A stretch of DNA of 64,000 bases, from NCBI RefSeq assembly GCF_000146165.2, contig NC_004347.2:2356001-2420000 (forward strand), in the 5' to 3' direction. The notes under the pieces were generated by a model, which was not told the origin of the DNA, did not search any database, and saw only the letters and a program-made list of their open reading frames with translations. A program made the position numbers and the translations under genes. Origin of the DNA: Shewanella oneidensis MR-1 (lineage in GTDB: Bacteria; Pseudomonadota; Gammaproteobacteria; Enterobacterales; Shewanellaceae). Numbering within the stretch: the first letter of the stretch is position 1; the number at the start of each line of letters is the position of its first letter. This document shows, piece after piece, positions 37,728 through 46,664 of this stretch.

Positions 37728-39602
37728 ATGAACACAAAACGACTGCCACTGGCTGGTGCGATACTGGCAAGTTTACTCCTCGGTGCCTGCAATGGTGATG
37801 ATGGTGTTAATGGTGAGCAAGGAGATAACGGCTTAAATTCCTTAGTGAAAGTCACGGCCTTAGCCATCGGTGATACCAACTGTCCTGCTGGAGGTCAACG
37901 TATCGATACTGGGCTTGATGCAAATCGCAATGGTCAATTGGAAGATGCAGAAATCATTACCGCGCAAACACAATTTATCTGCCAGCCCCAGTCTGCAGGT
38001 GTAAAAGCTGAGCTTATTGGTCGTCATCAAACTGGGATTTACGGCCTTAGTGCGGCAGAAATTGTGGAATACCACAGTGACTCTAAGCGTATTTTTGTGG
38101 TTAATGCGATTAGTGGTAAAGTCGATATGCTCGATGCCAGTTTACTTGCTAACGCGACGAAAGCCTCAGAACCATTAGCCTTGAATAATCTTGATAAGTT
38201 AGGTGAGCTAGATGTCGCTAAAGATGTGGGCCTTAGCTTTATGGGGAGCGTCAACAGTGTCAGTATTTCTGGCAACTTGTTAGCGGCGGCGATTGAGCGC
38301 GGTGATGCCGCAGGTAATAAAACGCAATCCAATGGTTTTGTAGCATTTTATCAGCTCAATGGCATAGAAGCACCATTGTTTATCAGTGCGGTTGAAGTGG
38401 GGGCATTGCCGGATAACGTCGTTTTTAGTCATGATGGAAAAACCGTATTAGTTGCCAATGAAGGTGAACCTAATCAAGACTATAGCATCGATCCTGAGGG
38501 CAGTGTGGCCATTATCGCTATTGTGGATAGTAAACCTTCGGTCACTGCGACTCTAGTGCAGTTTACTGAATTTAATCAAGGTAATGCTCGCAATAAAGAA
38601 ATCACTCACGACATTAAAATTAATGGTCCTATAGCCAGTGTGGCCCAGGACTTAGAGCCTGAATATATTAGTATCAGTCCAGATAACAGCCATGCATTTG
38701 TGAGTCTGCAAGAGAACAATGCGATTGCGGTGATTGATATCACTAAAGCCAAAGTAGATAAAATTCTACCATTAGGCCTTAAAGATTATGGCCTTGGTGT
38801 GAATATAATTGATGCCAGTGATAAGGATGATTTGGTTAACCTGCAAGCCTATGCGGGCGTGTATGGTATGTATCAACCGGATACCGTCGCGAGTTACCGT
38901 TGGAATAATACTGACTTTATTGTCACCGCAAACGAAGGCGATTCCCGTGATTATGCTGGTTTTTCTGAGGAAGCCCGTGCAGCTGATTTAACCTTAGATC
39001 CAAATCATCCACAATTTGCCGCCGCTAAAGATAAAACCCAATTAGCCCGCCTTAAAGTGACTAAGAGCATGGGTAATGATGACAATGATGCAGATCATGA
39101 CAAAATCGTCAGCTTTGGGGCTCGTTCCTTCTCAATCTGGACGACTGGAGGTCAACTGGTATTTGATAGTGGCAGCGATTTTGAGCGGATCACTGCCGCG
39201 TTGTTGGGTAATAACTTCAATAATAACAATGAAGAAAACAAAGGCGATAGCCGCAGTGACGATAAGGGGCCAGAACCTGAAGCGTTGACGCTCGGTAAGA
39301 TAGGCCAAAAACGCTATGCCTTTATCGGGCTCGAGCGCACCTCTGGTTTTATGATCTATGACGTGACTAACCCTTTTGATGTGCATTTTGTGGATTATGT
39401 TGTGAATCGTGATTTTGACGCTGACTTTGTGATTGATACTTCAACAGGTAAAGTGAAAGGGGATGCTAGTTTGGCGGGGGATTTAGGTCCTGAAGGCATG
39501 AAATTTGTGAGTGCCGACAAGAGTCCTAATCGCCAGCCCTTGCTGATTATTGGTAATGAAGTCAGCGGCACGACGAGCGTCTATCAGATTAAAGTGCAGT
39601 AA
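37728..39602 (+). CDS. Choice-of-anchor I lipoprotein, probably phosphate-regulated
   Basis: 624 residues. Lipoprotein signal with lipobox LLGAC (Cys21). Next a short collagen-like G-x-y run (GDDGVNGEQGDNG), then a DUF7151-like domain (about 36-90) with paired cysteines and an EF-hand-like DANRNGQLEDAE stretch. The rest (about 95-620) is a beta-propeller-like region of the choice-of-anchor I family, with VNAISGKVDML, VVANEGEPNQDY, TANEGDSRDY and an acidic Asp/Asn-rich loop (GNDDNDADHDK) that may bind calcium. Such proteins are often labelled alkaline phosphatase in Shewanella; I see no classical phosphatase motif. The PhoB boxes upstream make a phosphate-starvation role likely. Confidence 0.82.
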   Translation: MNTKRLPLAGAILASLLLGACNGDDGVNGEQGDNGLNSLVKVTALAIGDTNCPAGGQRIDTGLDANRNGQLEDAEIITAQTQFICQPQSAGVKAELIGRHQTGIYGLSAAEIVEYHSDSKRIFVVNAISGKVDMLDASLLANATKASEPLALNNLDKLGELDVAKDVGLSFMGSVNSVSISGNLLAAAIERGDAAGNKTQSNGFVAFYQLNGIEAPLFISAVEVGALPDNVVFSHDGKTVLVANEGEPNQDYSIDPEGSVAIIAIVDSKPSVTATLVQFTEFNQGNARNKEITHDIKINGPIASVAQDLEPEYISISPDNSHAFVSLQENNAIAVIDITKAKVDKILPLGLKDYGLGVNIIDASDKDDLVNLQAYAGVYGMYQPDTVASYRWNNTDFIVTANEGDSRDYAGFSEEARAADLTLDPNHPQFAAAKDKTQLARLKVTKSMGNDDNDADHDKIVSFGARSFSIWTTGGQLVFDSGSDFERITAALLGNNFNNNNEENKGDSRSDDKGPEPEALTLGKIGQKRYAFIGLERTSGFMIYDVTNPFDVHFVDYVVNRDFDADFVIDTSTGKVKGDASLAGDLGPEGMKFVSADKSPNRQPLLIIGNEVSGTTSVYQIKVQ

Positions 39603-39691
39603 TTGTAGCGAAGTCATACGACAAGAAACCGCTAAACCATTTTAAATCGATATCTTGTTTTCGCTGTTTTATCTTAACTCATCATGTTGAC

Positions 39692-39723
39692 ATAAACGCC
39701 AGCGCATTGCGCTGGCGTTTATA
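39692..39723. terminator. Bidirectional terminator
   Basis: AAACGCCAGCGC-ATT-GCGCTGGCGTTT between the convergent lipoprotein and MocR genes. Confidence 0.93.
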
Positions 39724-39759
39724 TTGATCACATTTGGACACTGGACCAATCTTTAGCCA

Positions 39760-41118
39760 TTAAACGACGGAATAGGCATTTTGCTTTAAGGCATTAAAGG
39801 TTGATTCAATGCATTCAATCGCCAGTCGAAATTGGGTATCGTTTTCGGCGCCGCCTAAACTTAAACGGATAAAGTTATCATGGCAGTTAAAGTCATCACC
39901 ATGGCGGATCAACACGCCTTTAGCGGCTAATGCGGTTACCAAATGGTGCGCTTTAATGTCTTCTGGTAACTGTATCCAGCCATTTAAGCCTCGCCAGCGT
40001 TGTGTTAATCCGAGTCGTTGCCCAAGGGCAATGCATTGCTGCTGACGCTCGCGAATAATCGCATCGCGATTAGCGGTAATGTGCCCACGCTTAATTAACT
40101 GACAGGCCAGTTCCACATTGAGTGGCGATACCATCCAGCATTGACTATGAATTGCAAGTCGTAGCGCAGCGATAAGTGGCTCTGGTACTAAGATAAAACC
40201 TTGTCTTAGCCCTCCGGAAAATAGCTTAGACAGGCTCGAAATATAAATCACCCTTTGGATATTAAGCACCTGCGCTAATTGCCAAAGGGGAGAGTGCCAT
40301 TCCTCTGGGAGACAGTAGTTGACATCATCCTCGATAATATAAAATTGATACTGCTGTGCGAGTTCTAGCAGTTGTTGTCTTTGCTGCTCACTGTATTGAA
40401 TACAAGTCGGATTTTGATTATTTAGGGTGAGGTATATCAGCTTAGGTCGATGGATCTGCACTAAGGCTTCAAATCTGACTAAATCGACTCCTTCTGATGT
40501 CAGTGGTACGCCAATGCTATTGATCCCTAACTGTTTGGCACAAATACGAATCCCTGGATAACAGTATTGTTCGTGCAGTAGCACATCTCCTTTGGTCAGA
40601 AAGGCATTAAGGCAGGCAAAAATAGCCTGTTGACCGCCATGGGTAAAGATTAGTTGCTCTGATTGCTGCTCAATGCCACGTTGCTTAAGCCAATGGTGAA
40701 ATGTTTGTTGATGCTGATCTAAGGGATTCGCACGGTAGCCAAGGAGTTGGCTGAGCTTGGTGGGATCCTTCGCCAGAAGACTTAAACAATCACTAAGGGT
40801 GCTGATTTGATCCGTCAAGGGTTGTTGGCAAGTTGCCATATTGAGTTGCAGATTAGCCATTTCTGGCACCGGTGAGGCATTAACGTATGTTCCATCGCCA
40901 ATTCGCGCTTCAACATAGCCGCGTTGCTCTGCTAGTGCATAGGCTCGTGTGACAGTGCCAATCGTCACCCCAAGGGCATCAGCTAACCGGCGCTGCGGCG
41001 GGAGTTTAGTGCCATGGGGAAGCTCTTTTTGCAAAATACCCTGTTCGATTGCACTGACAAGACGTTGATATTTGGGGCCCACAAAAACGTCTAGATCAGG
41101 TATCCAAATTGTACCCAT
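39760..41118 (-). CDS. MocR-type (GntR/aminotransferase) transcriptional regulator
   Basis: 452 residues: N-terminal GntR winged helix (about 15-80, LPPQRRLADALGVTIGTVTRAYALAEQRGYV) and a class-I aminotransferase-like domain (about 115-445) that binds PLP; the Schiff-base lysine is K298 in SSLSKLFSGGLRQGF. MocR regulators usually respond to PLP-linked amino acids or vitamins and control a divergent gene. Here the natural divergent partner is the LysE/RhtB exporter now 2.4 kb away at 43606, separated by insertion sequences. Confidence 0.92.
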   Translation of the reverse strand: MGTIWIPDLDVFVGPKYQRLVSAIEQGILQKELPHGTKLPPQRRLADALGVTIGTVTRAYALAEQRGYVEARIGDGTYVNASPVPEMANLQLNMATCQQPLTDQISTLSDCLSLLAKDPTKLSQLLGYRANPLDQHQQTFHHWLKQRGIEQQSEQLIFTHGGQQAIFACLNAFLTKGDVLLHEQYCYPGIRICAKQLGINSIGVPLTSEGVDLVRFEALVQIHRPKLIYLTLNNQNPTCIQYSEQQRQQLLELAQQYQFYIIEDDVNYCLPEEWHSPLWQLAQVLNIQRVIYISSLSKLFSGGLRQGFILVPEPLIAALRLAIHSQCWMVSPLNVELACQLIKRGHITANRDAIIRERQQQCIALGQRLGLTQRWRGLNGWIQLPEDIKAHHLVTALAAKGVLIRHGDDFNCHDNFIRLSLGGAENDTQFRLAIECIESTFNALKQNAYSVV

Positions 41119-41218
41119 GACAATAAATCCATTGATCTCTAATATTCAATCTATATTATTTATCGCATTAAAAATTGTCAATAATTGTATGCGTACAATA
41201 TAAGGTGTGTATGGATAT
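41119..41218. promoter_or_regulatory. Original MocR/exporter divergent promoter, with palindrome
   Basis: About 92 bp between the MocR start and the former exporter start. ATTGTA-TGCG-TACAAT (41184-41199) is a 16-bp interrupted palindrome and a candidate operator. TAAGG at 41201-41205 sits 5 bases before ATGGATAT (41211-41218), which is the left target duplication of the IS1595 element and a copy of the exporter's start codon. Confidence 0.65.
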
Positions 41219-41300
41219 AAGGGCTATCCACTTAGCACGACCAACCACTATATATTGTGGTTATCGATTTTTAATTGATTGGTACGTTATCGGCTTAGAA

Positions 41301-42656
41301 CGCACTGCTCTGTAGGATCCCCTCATAATTCATAGCCCCAACAACCATGAGTTAATGAGAGTTGGGCTAGTTTCTTCGCAGCACAAAGCAAATCATCTGC
41401 TGATATGGGGTAGTCATGCCGTCGCCGCAGCAGTTCTTTGCCCATCCTGATTGTTGATAGCACATTCCTTTTCTTTACCGTGTTGGCTTGGAAGTGCCGC
41501 TGTAATTGCTGTGTTTCTCCGTATAATCCTACCCACCAAAATGCCAGTTGTACCAATAATGCTATCAATAGCAGTATGTCCATCCTCGCCGCATAACGTG
41601 TTCTGCTATGACGTAAACCAAAGCCATAAGCGGGGCTTTTTAAATCTCTAAAGGTTTCTTCTATTTGCATCCGTTTTTGGTAAATATTAACCAGTTTTTG
41701 AGGCGACATGGCTTCTATGGTCAAGTTGGTCACCAGTGCCCAAGGCTCTTTGGCGGTTAGTTCATACGTCCATTGCGCCGTATGGTGACAGTCTGTTGTC
41801 GTACTTCGCTGACCTTTTCTGCCTTTACTTGGAGCCCTGAACAATACCATCTCGCATAACAAGGGTTTCTTTACCGATAACGCCACTCGCCCAACATGTT
41901 TTGCGCGACGACTGGCTTTGGGATAAAGCGCTTTTAGCGAAAATTGGCGACCGAAGGGGTGCAGCCGATAGACACTTAATCCTCTGACACGACCCAGCCA
42001 ATACCAACCGAGCTGCTCGACTTTTCGAAACCATGGATTACGGAAGCCCGCGTCAGTGACTATCAGCGGGGTAATATTGTCAGGTAACACTTTATGGAGT
42101 TCATTCAGAAACTGATTATGGGCAGTTTGTGTGCCTTGTAGTACTAACGGAAATGTTCGCTCGTAGAGCGTGATAGAGCGGCCCTTAATCGCAATAGAGG
42201 CGCGTAGTGCAATCAGTTCACGACCTTCACGCATATCAGACCAATCCACCAGTATGGTCGGCATCGTATGTGCTGTTAGCAGCCACTTTGCATGCCACTG
42301 ATAAACAGCCAGTCTTTCATGGTGAAGGTGCGGGTTGCCCAATAATCTATCCATGCGTTTTATTGAGTGTTTAGTATGAGTGCTGGTGCCATCAATGTGC
42401 CGCCCTAAATGCGTGAGGGTGAGACAATCCGCGTTGATGAGGGCTTTGCAGGCGACCATGAGTGTATTCAGTCGCTTTTGATGGATTTCTGGACAATGTT
42501 GATAGAGAGATTGATGTAAGATAGTTAACACTTGCACCTTGATGCCCTGTGATTGATGTTTGTTCGCACTTCCATCTGATCACACTTCAAGGTGCAAGTT
42601 CACTCTAATTTAATGATTTATCTGAAAATCATCAGGGGATTCTTCAGCGCACTGCT
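41301..42656 (-). mobile_element. IS4-family, IS10-like insertion sequence with 9-bp duplication
   Basis: Element 41310-42647 (1338 bp) with ends CTGTAGGATCCCCTCATAAT and, read from the right, CTGAAGAATCCCCTGATGAT, like IS10 (CTGATGAATCCCC). Exact target duplication CGCACTGCT at 41301-41309 and 42648-42656. It lies inside the 3' end of the IS1595 transposase gene, in the same orientation as it. Confidence 0.95.
41323..42537 (-). CDS. IS4-family (IS10-like) transposase
   Basis: 404-residue DDE transposase closely resembling that of IS10 (402 aa) from end to end. Catalytic segments: VLVDWSDMREGRELIALRAS (about 98-115, first Asp), TPLIVTDAGFRNPWF (second Asp) and the YREK-like KRMQIEETFRDLKS containing the Glu. 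The frame is intact, so the element is probably mobile. It begins about 110 bp inside the right end of the element and stops 13 bp from its left end. Confidence 0.95.
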   Translation of the reverse strand: MQVLTILHQSLYQHCPEIHQKRLNTLMVACKALINADCLTLTHLGRHIDGTSTHTKHSIKRMDRLLGNPHLHHERLAVYQWHAKWLLTAHTMPTILVDWSDMREGRELIALRASIAIKGRSITLYERTFPLVLQGTQTAHNQFLNELHKVLPDNITPLIVTDAGFRNPWFRKVEQLGWYWLGRVRGLSVYRLHPFGRQFSLKALYPKASRRAKHVGRVALSVKKPLLCEMVLFRAPSKGRKGQRSTTTDCHHTAQWTYELTAKEPWALVTNLTIEAMSPQKLVNIYQKRMQIEETFRDLKSPAYGFGLRHSRTRYAARMDILLLIALLVQLAFWWVGLYGETQQLQRHFQANTVKKRNVLSTIRMGKELLRRRHDYPISADDLLCAAKKLAQLSLTHGCWGYEL

Positions 42657-43564
42657 TGCTCAAGCAACCTGTAGAATAATAATCCCCGAGAATCTGACTT
42701 TCTTCTGTTGAAGCGAAATGTAAATTCATCTAAATAATAATCAAGTTGCTTAGCCTTTACCGCACCTTGATACGTACCTAAAAGCCATCTTTTACATAAT
42801 GATGAGACTCGATGCACCCCAGCCATTGTTTCATGTGCAGGTACAGATGAACCTAAATGCACCATCCGATTATGCTTATATCCTTTTTTGTCTATTTGCT
42901 TGTATGCTTGAGAACCATCACTACAAATTGTGCTACCAGGCTCTATTACATCTTGAATGAATTGATGGATATGTTCTTTAGTTGCACTTTCTACTTGCCT
43001 TAAACGTATCCGCCCAAATCCAGAGGGTGATAGCAGCTCAACAGCCACCAAAACTATAGCTTTACGCTTACCCTGTTGATTTTTAATAGATGATTTTGGA
43101 ATGACCCCACCTATTAATGTTTCGTCAACCTCTACGATGCCGGACAGTTTATCTCTTTCAGGGTCAACCATGGCATATCTTAACTTGTGCATTAAAGACC
43201 AAGCAGTTTGATAACTCCCAAGACCTAATAGCCTTTGGACTCCAAGAGCGCTGACCCCATTCTTTTGATTTGTAATAAACCAGACAGCTGCAAACCAACT
43301 TTTCATGGGGGTTCTTGTTTTGTCAAAAAGTGTACTTGATGTTACTGAACACTGAAAACGGCAAGCATGACATTTTAACTTGCCATTACTTAACTGATAA
43401 GGTGATTGATGGCTCGAACAGCTTGGGCAAATGAATCCGTTTGGCCAACGAAGTGCGTAAAGGTAGCTAGTGCAAGATTGTTCATCATGAAACCAATCAA
43501 CAAATTCGTCCCAATTTGTAGGGTAATCGACGCCAGCTTTTAATAAATACGATGAAGTTTTCAT
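42644..43564 (-). pseudogene. IS1595-family transposase, 3' end displaced by IS10-like insertion
   Basis: 306 residues remain in frame. An N-terminal zinc ribbon (CPSC about 48-51; CHAC about 65-68) is followed by the ISXO2-like DDE-type domain with GIVEVDETLIGG, ICSDGSQAYK and VHRVSSLCKRWLLGTYQG. The last codons EQAVR run into a TGA supplied by the IS10-like end. On the other side of that element (41261-41309) the original frame goes on for about 12 more residues (SKPITYQSIKNR) to TAA. The loss is small, so residual activity is possible, but I treat the gene as disrupted. Confidence 0.88.
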
Positions 43565-43605
43565 TACTACATATTGACACTGGTGGCGCTAAATGGATAG
43601 CCCTT

Positions 43606-44232
43606 ATGGATATCCAACTTATCAATGATCCGAAGCTATGGACGTTAATGGTCTCTGCTGCATTCTTTTGTGCAACGATGACCATGACACCCGGTCCAAA
43701 TAATATTTTACTTGCCAGTTCCGGCGCCCATTTTGGCGTAATGCGAACTCTTCCTCATATCGCGGGCATCCGTTTGGGCTCAACTTCACTGCATCTTTCT
43801 GTCTTACTTGGCCTTGGCGCTTTATTCGAGGTATTTCCTTATTTGCATCATATTCTTAAATATGCCGCATTGTTGTATTTGCTACATCTTGCCTATCGTT
43901 TGGTCACGTCTCCGGTGAACGCGGCTCATTTAGATGAGGGGCGTAAGCCGATGAGCTTAATGGAGGCAGCATTGTTCCAGTGGATTAATCCAAAGTCATG
44001 GATGTCGACGATTACCCTTTGTAGCGCTTTTACTTTGGGTGGCGAAGGGTTTTGGCTAAGTGCTTTATTGGGTGTGCTAGTGTTTAATTTGGTGGGCTTT
44101 CCCGCCTCATTTACTTGGGTGTTTGTTGGCGCTGCAATCAGCAAAACGTTGAATACCGATAAACGTCGCCGCCACTTTAACTGGTTTATGGGCAGTTTAC
44201 TGTTGGTCTCACTGCCAATGATCCTGCGGTAA
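43606..44232 (+). CDS. LysE/RhtB-family amino-acid exporter, start displaced by IS1595
   Basis: 208-residue inner-membrane exporter with about six helices. Start at the ATG at 43606 (MDIQLINDPKLWTLM); the family motif MTPGPNNILLASSG is near residues 24-37, with QWINPKSWM in the fourth segment. The ATG lies in the right copy of the IS1595 target duplication, so the coding sequence is complete while its original ribosome binding site and promoter remain at 41201 on the far side of the element. Expression now depends on sequence read out of IS1595. Probably regulated originally by the MocR protein. Confidence 0.88.
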   Translation: MDIQLINDPKLWTLMVSAAFFCATMTMTPGPNNILLASSGAHFGVMRTLPHIAGIRLGSTSLHLSVLLGLGALFEVFPYLHHILKYAALLYLLHLAYRLVTSPVNAAHLDEGRKPMSLMEAALFQWINPKSWMSTITLCSAFTLGGEGFWLSALLGVLVFNLVGFPASFTWVFVGAAISKTLNTDKRRRHFNWFMGSLLLVSLPMILR

Positions 44233-44456
44233 ACAACGCTAATTGCACTAAAACCTTAAATATTCTGGGATACTGGCTCGCTTAATGATTGGCTTTATGC
44301 CATAACCAACATAATATTGATGGCTTTTTTAGATAACAGCCTTAATAGCCAAACAACCCGTAGATGCTGGATTTTGTGGGTATAACATTTGGATAAGGTG
44401 AGTTATTTAACCATAACAAGTTATTAATTAACTTGGGAGTATATGGAGGTTACCGC

Positions 44457-46214
44457 GTGAAGTTTCCCAGTTTAGTATCGTTTATGCCCGGCTTAGCGCT
44501 GATGCTGCAATATGAGAAGCAATGGCTTAGGGATGATGTGCGGGCGGGGTTATCCGTTGCAGCGGTTGCCTTGCCTGTGGCTATTGCCTATGCCCAACTT
44601 ACTGGGGTGAATGCCGCCGTAGGCTTATATTCTTGTGTGTTACCCATGTTAGTGTATGCATTGTTTGGCACCTCAAGACAATTAATCGTTGGGCCAGATG
44701 CTGCCACCTGTGCTGTTATCGCGGCCGTGGTAACTCCACTTGCCGCTGGCGACAGTATGAAACACTGGCAACTGGTGATGACCATGACAGCGATGACGGG
44801 CTTTTGGTGTTTGATCGCCAGTCGTTTCCGTCTTGGTGTCTTGGCGGACTTTCTCTCTAAACCGATTTTGATGGGGTTACTCAATGGTGTGGCCATTACC
44901 ATTATTGTTGGTCAATTTTCGAAAATTTTCGGTTTCACTTTCGATGAGCGCTATTTAATCGAGCGACTTTCCGGCGCACCTTCATATTTAACCAAAACCC
45001 ATTGGCCGACTTTACTGATGGGGTTAGTGACTTTGCTGACCTATGCTTTGGTAAAACGTTATCGCCCGCAGTGGCCTGCATCAATGTGCGCCATGGCGGT
45101 GGCAGCATTTTTAGTGTGGGCCTTTAACTTAACCAGCTTTAACATCAATGTGGTGGGTGAGGTGAGTGCTGGGTTACCTTCGTTTCAAGCGCCAGTTTTC
45201 GATATAGGGATTGCCCGTGAATTAGTGGTACCCGCACTTAACCTTGCGATGGTGAGCTTTGTGAGTATGATGCTCACCGCACGAAGCTTTGCAGCTAAGA
45301 ATGGCTATGATATTGATGCAGATAAAGAATTTAGAGCATTAGGTATTGCAAATATCGCTTCTGCTTTATCTCAAGGTTTTGCGGTTAGCGGTGCTGACTC
45401 ACGCACAGCGGTTAACGATGCTAACGGCGGTAAAAGTCAGCTTGTATCGATTATTGCTGCAGTTTTAATTGCGCTTGTTGCGCTGTTTTTTACTGCGCCG
45501 CTGAAATATATTCCCAGCTCAGCCCTCGGCGTAGTGTTAGTTATTGCCTCTATTTCGCTGATTGATTTAAAGGCGCTATGGAATTTGCGAGTTAGGGACC
45601 GTTCGGCCTTCTTACTTGCTTGTACAACATTGTTCTCAGTATTGTTTATTGGTGTTATCCCCGGGATCACCTTGGCAGTATTGCTCGGGTTATTCCAGTT
45701 TTTAGCGACCGTGATGCGTCCAACGGATCAAGTGTTAGGGCTCGATCACAAAGGTGTTATTCGTAGTGTGGATGATTCTGGTAAGGCTAAATCTGTGCCT
45801 GGGGTATTTATCTATCGTTTTAATTCGCCCTTAACCTACTTCAATGCCACTTACTTTAAACGGCGGTTATTGGAGAAGTTTATCCGTGAGCCAGATCCTG
45901 TGGACTGTATCATTATCGATGCAGTACCTTGCTTTACCCACTTGGATTTAAGTGTGATGGCGATGCTTGCTGATCTGCATCAATTATTAAAAAAGCGTGG
46001 AATACGTTTAGTGTTAGCGGGCCGGAAAAGGCAGATGCTCGGCTGGTTTGAACAGGCGGGGATGCAGTCAGGCGAGGGCGGTATCTTAATTCGACCCGAT
46101 TTATATCTTGCACTGAAAATGAACCAAAGCTACAAACAAGCACTGGCAGAAGGACAGGCGCCCGTGATCAAAAAAGCGCCTGAGGATGATGTGTTATTAT
46201 ATAGCCATTTATAG
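44457..46214 (+). CDS. SulP-family anion transporter with STAS domain
   Basis: 585 residues from a GTG at 44457 (MKFPSLVSFMPGL), 6 bases after a perfect GGAGGT; a TTG at 44433 would put that site inside the gene. About 11-14 membrane helices (about 20-420) and a cytoplasmic STAS domain (about 440-560). The SulP signature region is seen in VAALPVAIAYAQLTGVNAAVGLYSCVLP. Members move sulfate, bicarbonate or other anions with H+ or Na+; substrate cannot be fixed. Stands alone, ends in a terminator. Confidence 0.92.
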   Translation: MKFPSLVSFMPGLALMLQYEKQWLRDDVRAGLSVAAVALPVAIAYAQLTGVNAAVGLYSCVLPMLVYALFGTSRQLIVGPDAATCAVIAAVVTPLAAGDSMKHWQLVMTMTAMTGFWCLIASRFRLGVLADFLSKPILMGLLNGVAITIIVGQFSKIFGFTFDERYLIERLSGAPSYLTKTHWPTLLMGLVTLLTYALVKRYRPQWPASMCAMAVAAFLVWAFNLTSFNINVVGEVSAGLPSFQAPVFDIGIARELVVPALNLAMVSFVSMMLTARSFAAKNGYDIDADKEFRALGIANIASALSQGFAVSGADSRTAVNDANGGKSQLVSIIAAVLIALVALFFTAPLKYIPSSALGVVLVIASISLIDLKALWNLRVRDRSAFLLACTTLFSVLFIGVIPGITLAVLLGLFQFLATVMRPTDQVLGLDHKGVIRSVDDSGKAKSVPGVFIYRFNSPLTYFNATYFKRRLLEKFIREPDPVDCIIIDAVPCFTHLDLSVMAMLADLHQLLKKRGIRLVLAGRKRQMLGWFEQAGMQSGEGGILIRPDLYLALKMNQSYKQALAEGQAPVIKKAPEDDVLLYSHL

Positions 46215-46231
46215 GATATCATTTCAGCAAC

Positions 46232-46258
46232 AAGCGCGGCAAAGTACGCGCTTTTTGC
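46232..46258 (+). terminator. Terminator after SulP gene
   Basis: AGCGCG / CGCGCT stem, 8-nt loop, TTTTGCTTT. Confidence 0.7.
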
Positions 46259-46318
46259 TTTACCGCTCAAAAATAGTGCATTTAAGCTCGAGGCTATATG
46301 CCTCTAAATCTTTATAAA

Positions 46319-46531
46319 TCAGTCATTTTGAAGTTTATCTAAGGGGATCAACCCATGGTAGGCGTAATAGCCAATGGGCCCTAAAAGTAAACTGAGAAGG
46401 CACCAAAGGCATTTTTGGTTGGTGCTGAGGCTAACTTGACTCTTAATTACCCTAGCCGCGAATAAGCAATGCAGCAGGATTAAACCAATTAGCATCGCAA
46501 TGATTATAATATCCGTATTATCCAAGTACAT
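46319..46531 (-). CDS. Small two-helix membrane protein, PLDc_N-like
   Basis: 70 residues: a first membrane helix (about 7-26), a polar loop with Lys/Gln, and a second helix (about 40-58, CLWCLLSLLLGPIGYYAYH) ending in a charged tail. The ...LLGPIGYYAYHG... second helix resembles the PLDc_N/phospholipase-D-nuclease N-terminal family of small membrane proteins, whose function is unknown. AGGGA lies just upstream of the ATG. Convergent with SulP. Confidence 0.6.
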   Translation of the reverse strand: MYLDNTDIIIIAMLIGLILLHCLFAARVIKSQVSLSTNQKCLWCLLSLLLGPIGYYAYHGLIPLDKLQND

Positions 46532-46664
46532 TATCCCTGTTATTCATCGTGAAGACTTAACATTAAATGTTAAAAACAATTAAGTTACTTTACCGAAGTG
46601 GCATCTACTTTACGTGAACATTTTACCGATTGCTATTGGGTATATGAAAAATAAACGTTAATTC

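Larger units (their letters stand above)
41211..43613 (-). mobile_element. IS1595-family (ISXO2-like) element, interrupted by an IS10-like element
   Basis: Element 41219-43605, bounded by inverted repeats AAGGGCTATCCACTTAGC at left and AAGGGCTATCCATTTAGC read from the right. An exact 8-bp target duplication ATGGATAT flanks it (41211-41218 and 43606-43613). Removing the nested IS10-like element and its 9-bp duplication leaves about 1040 bp, right for this family. The right duplication is the start codon of the LysE/RhtB gene. Confidence 0.92.
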
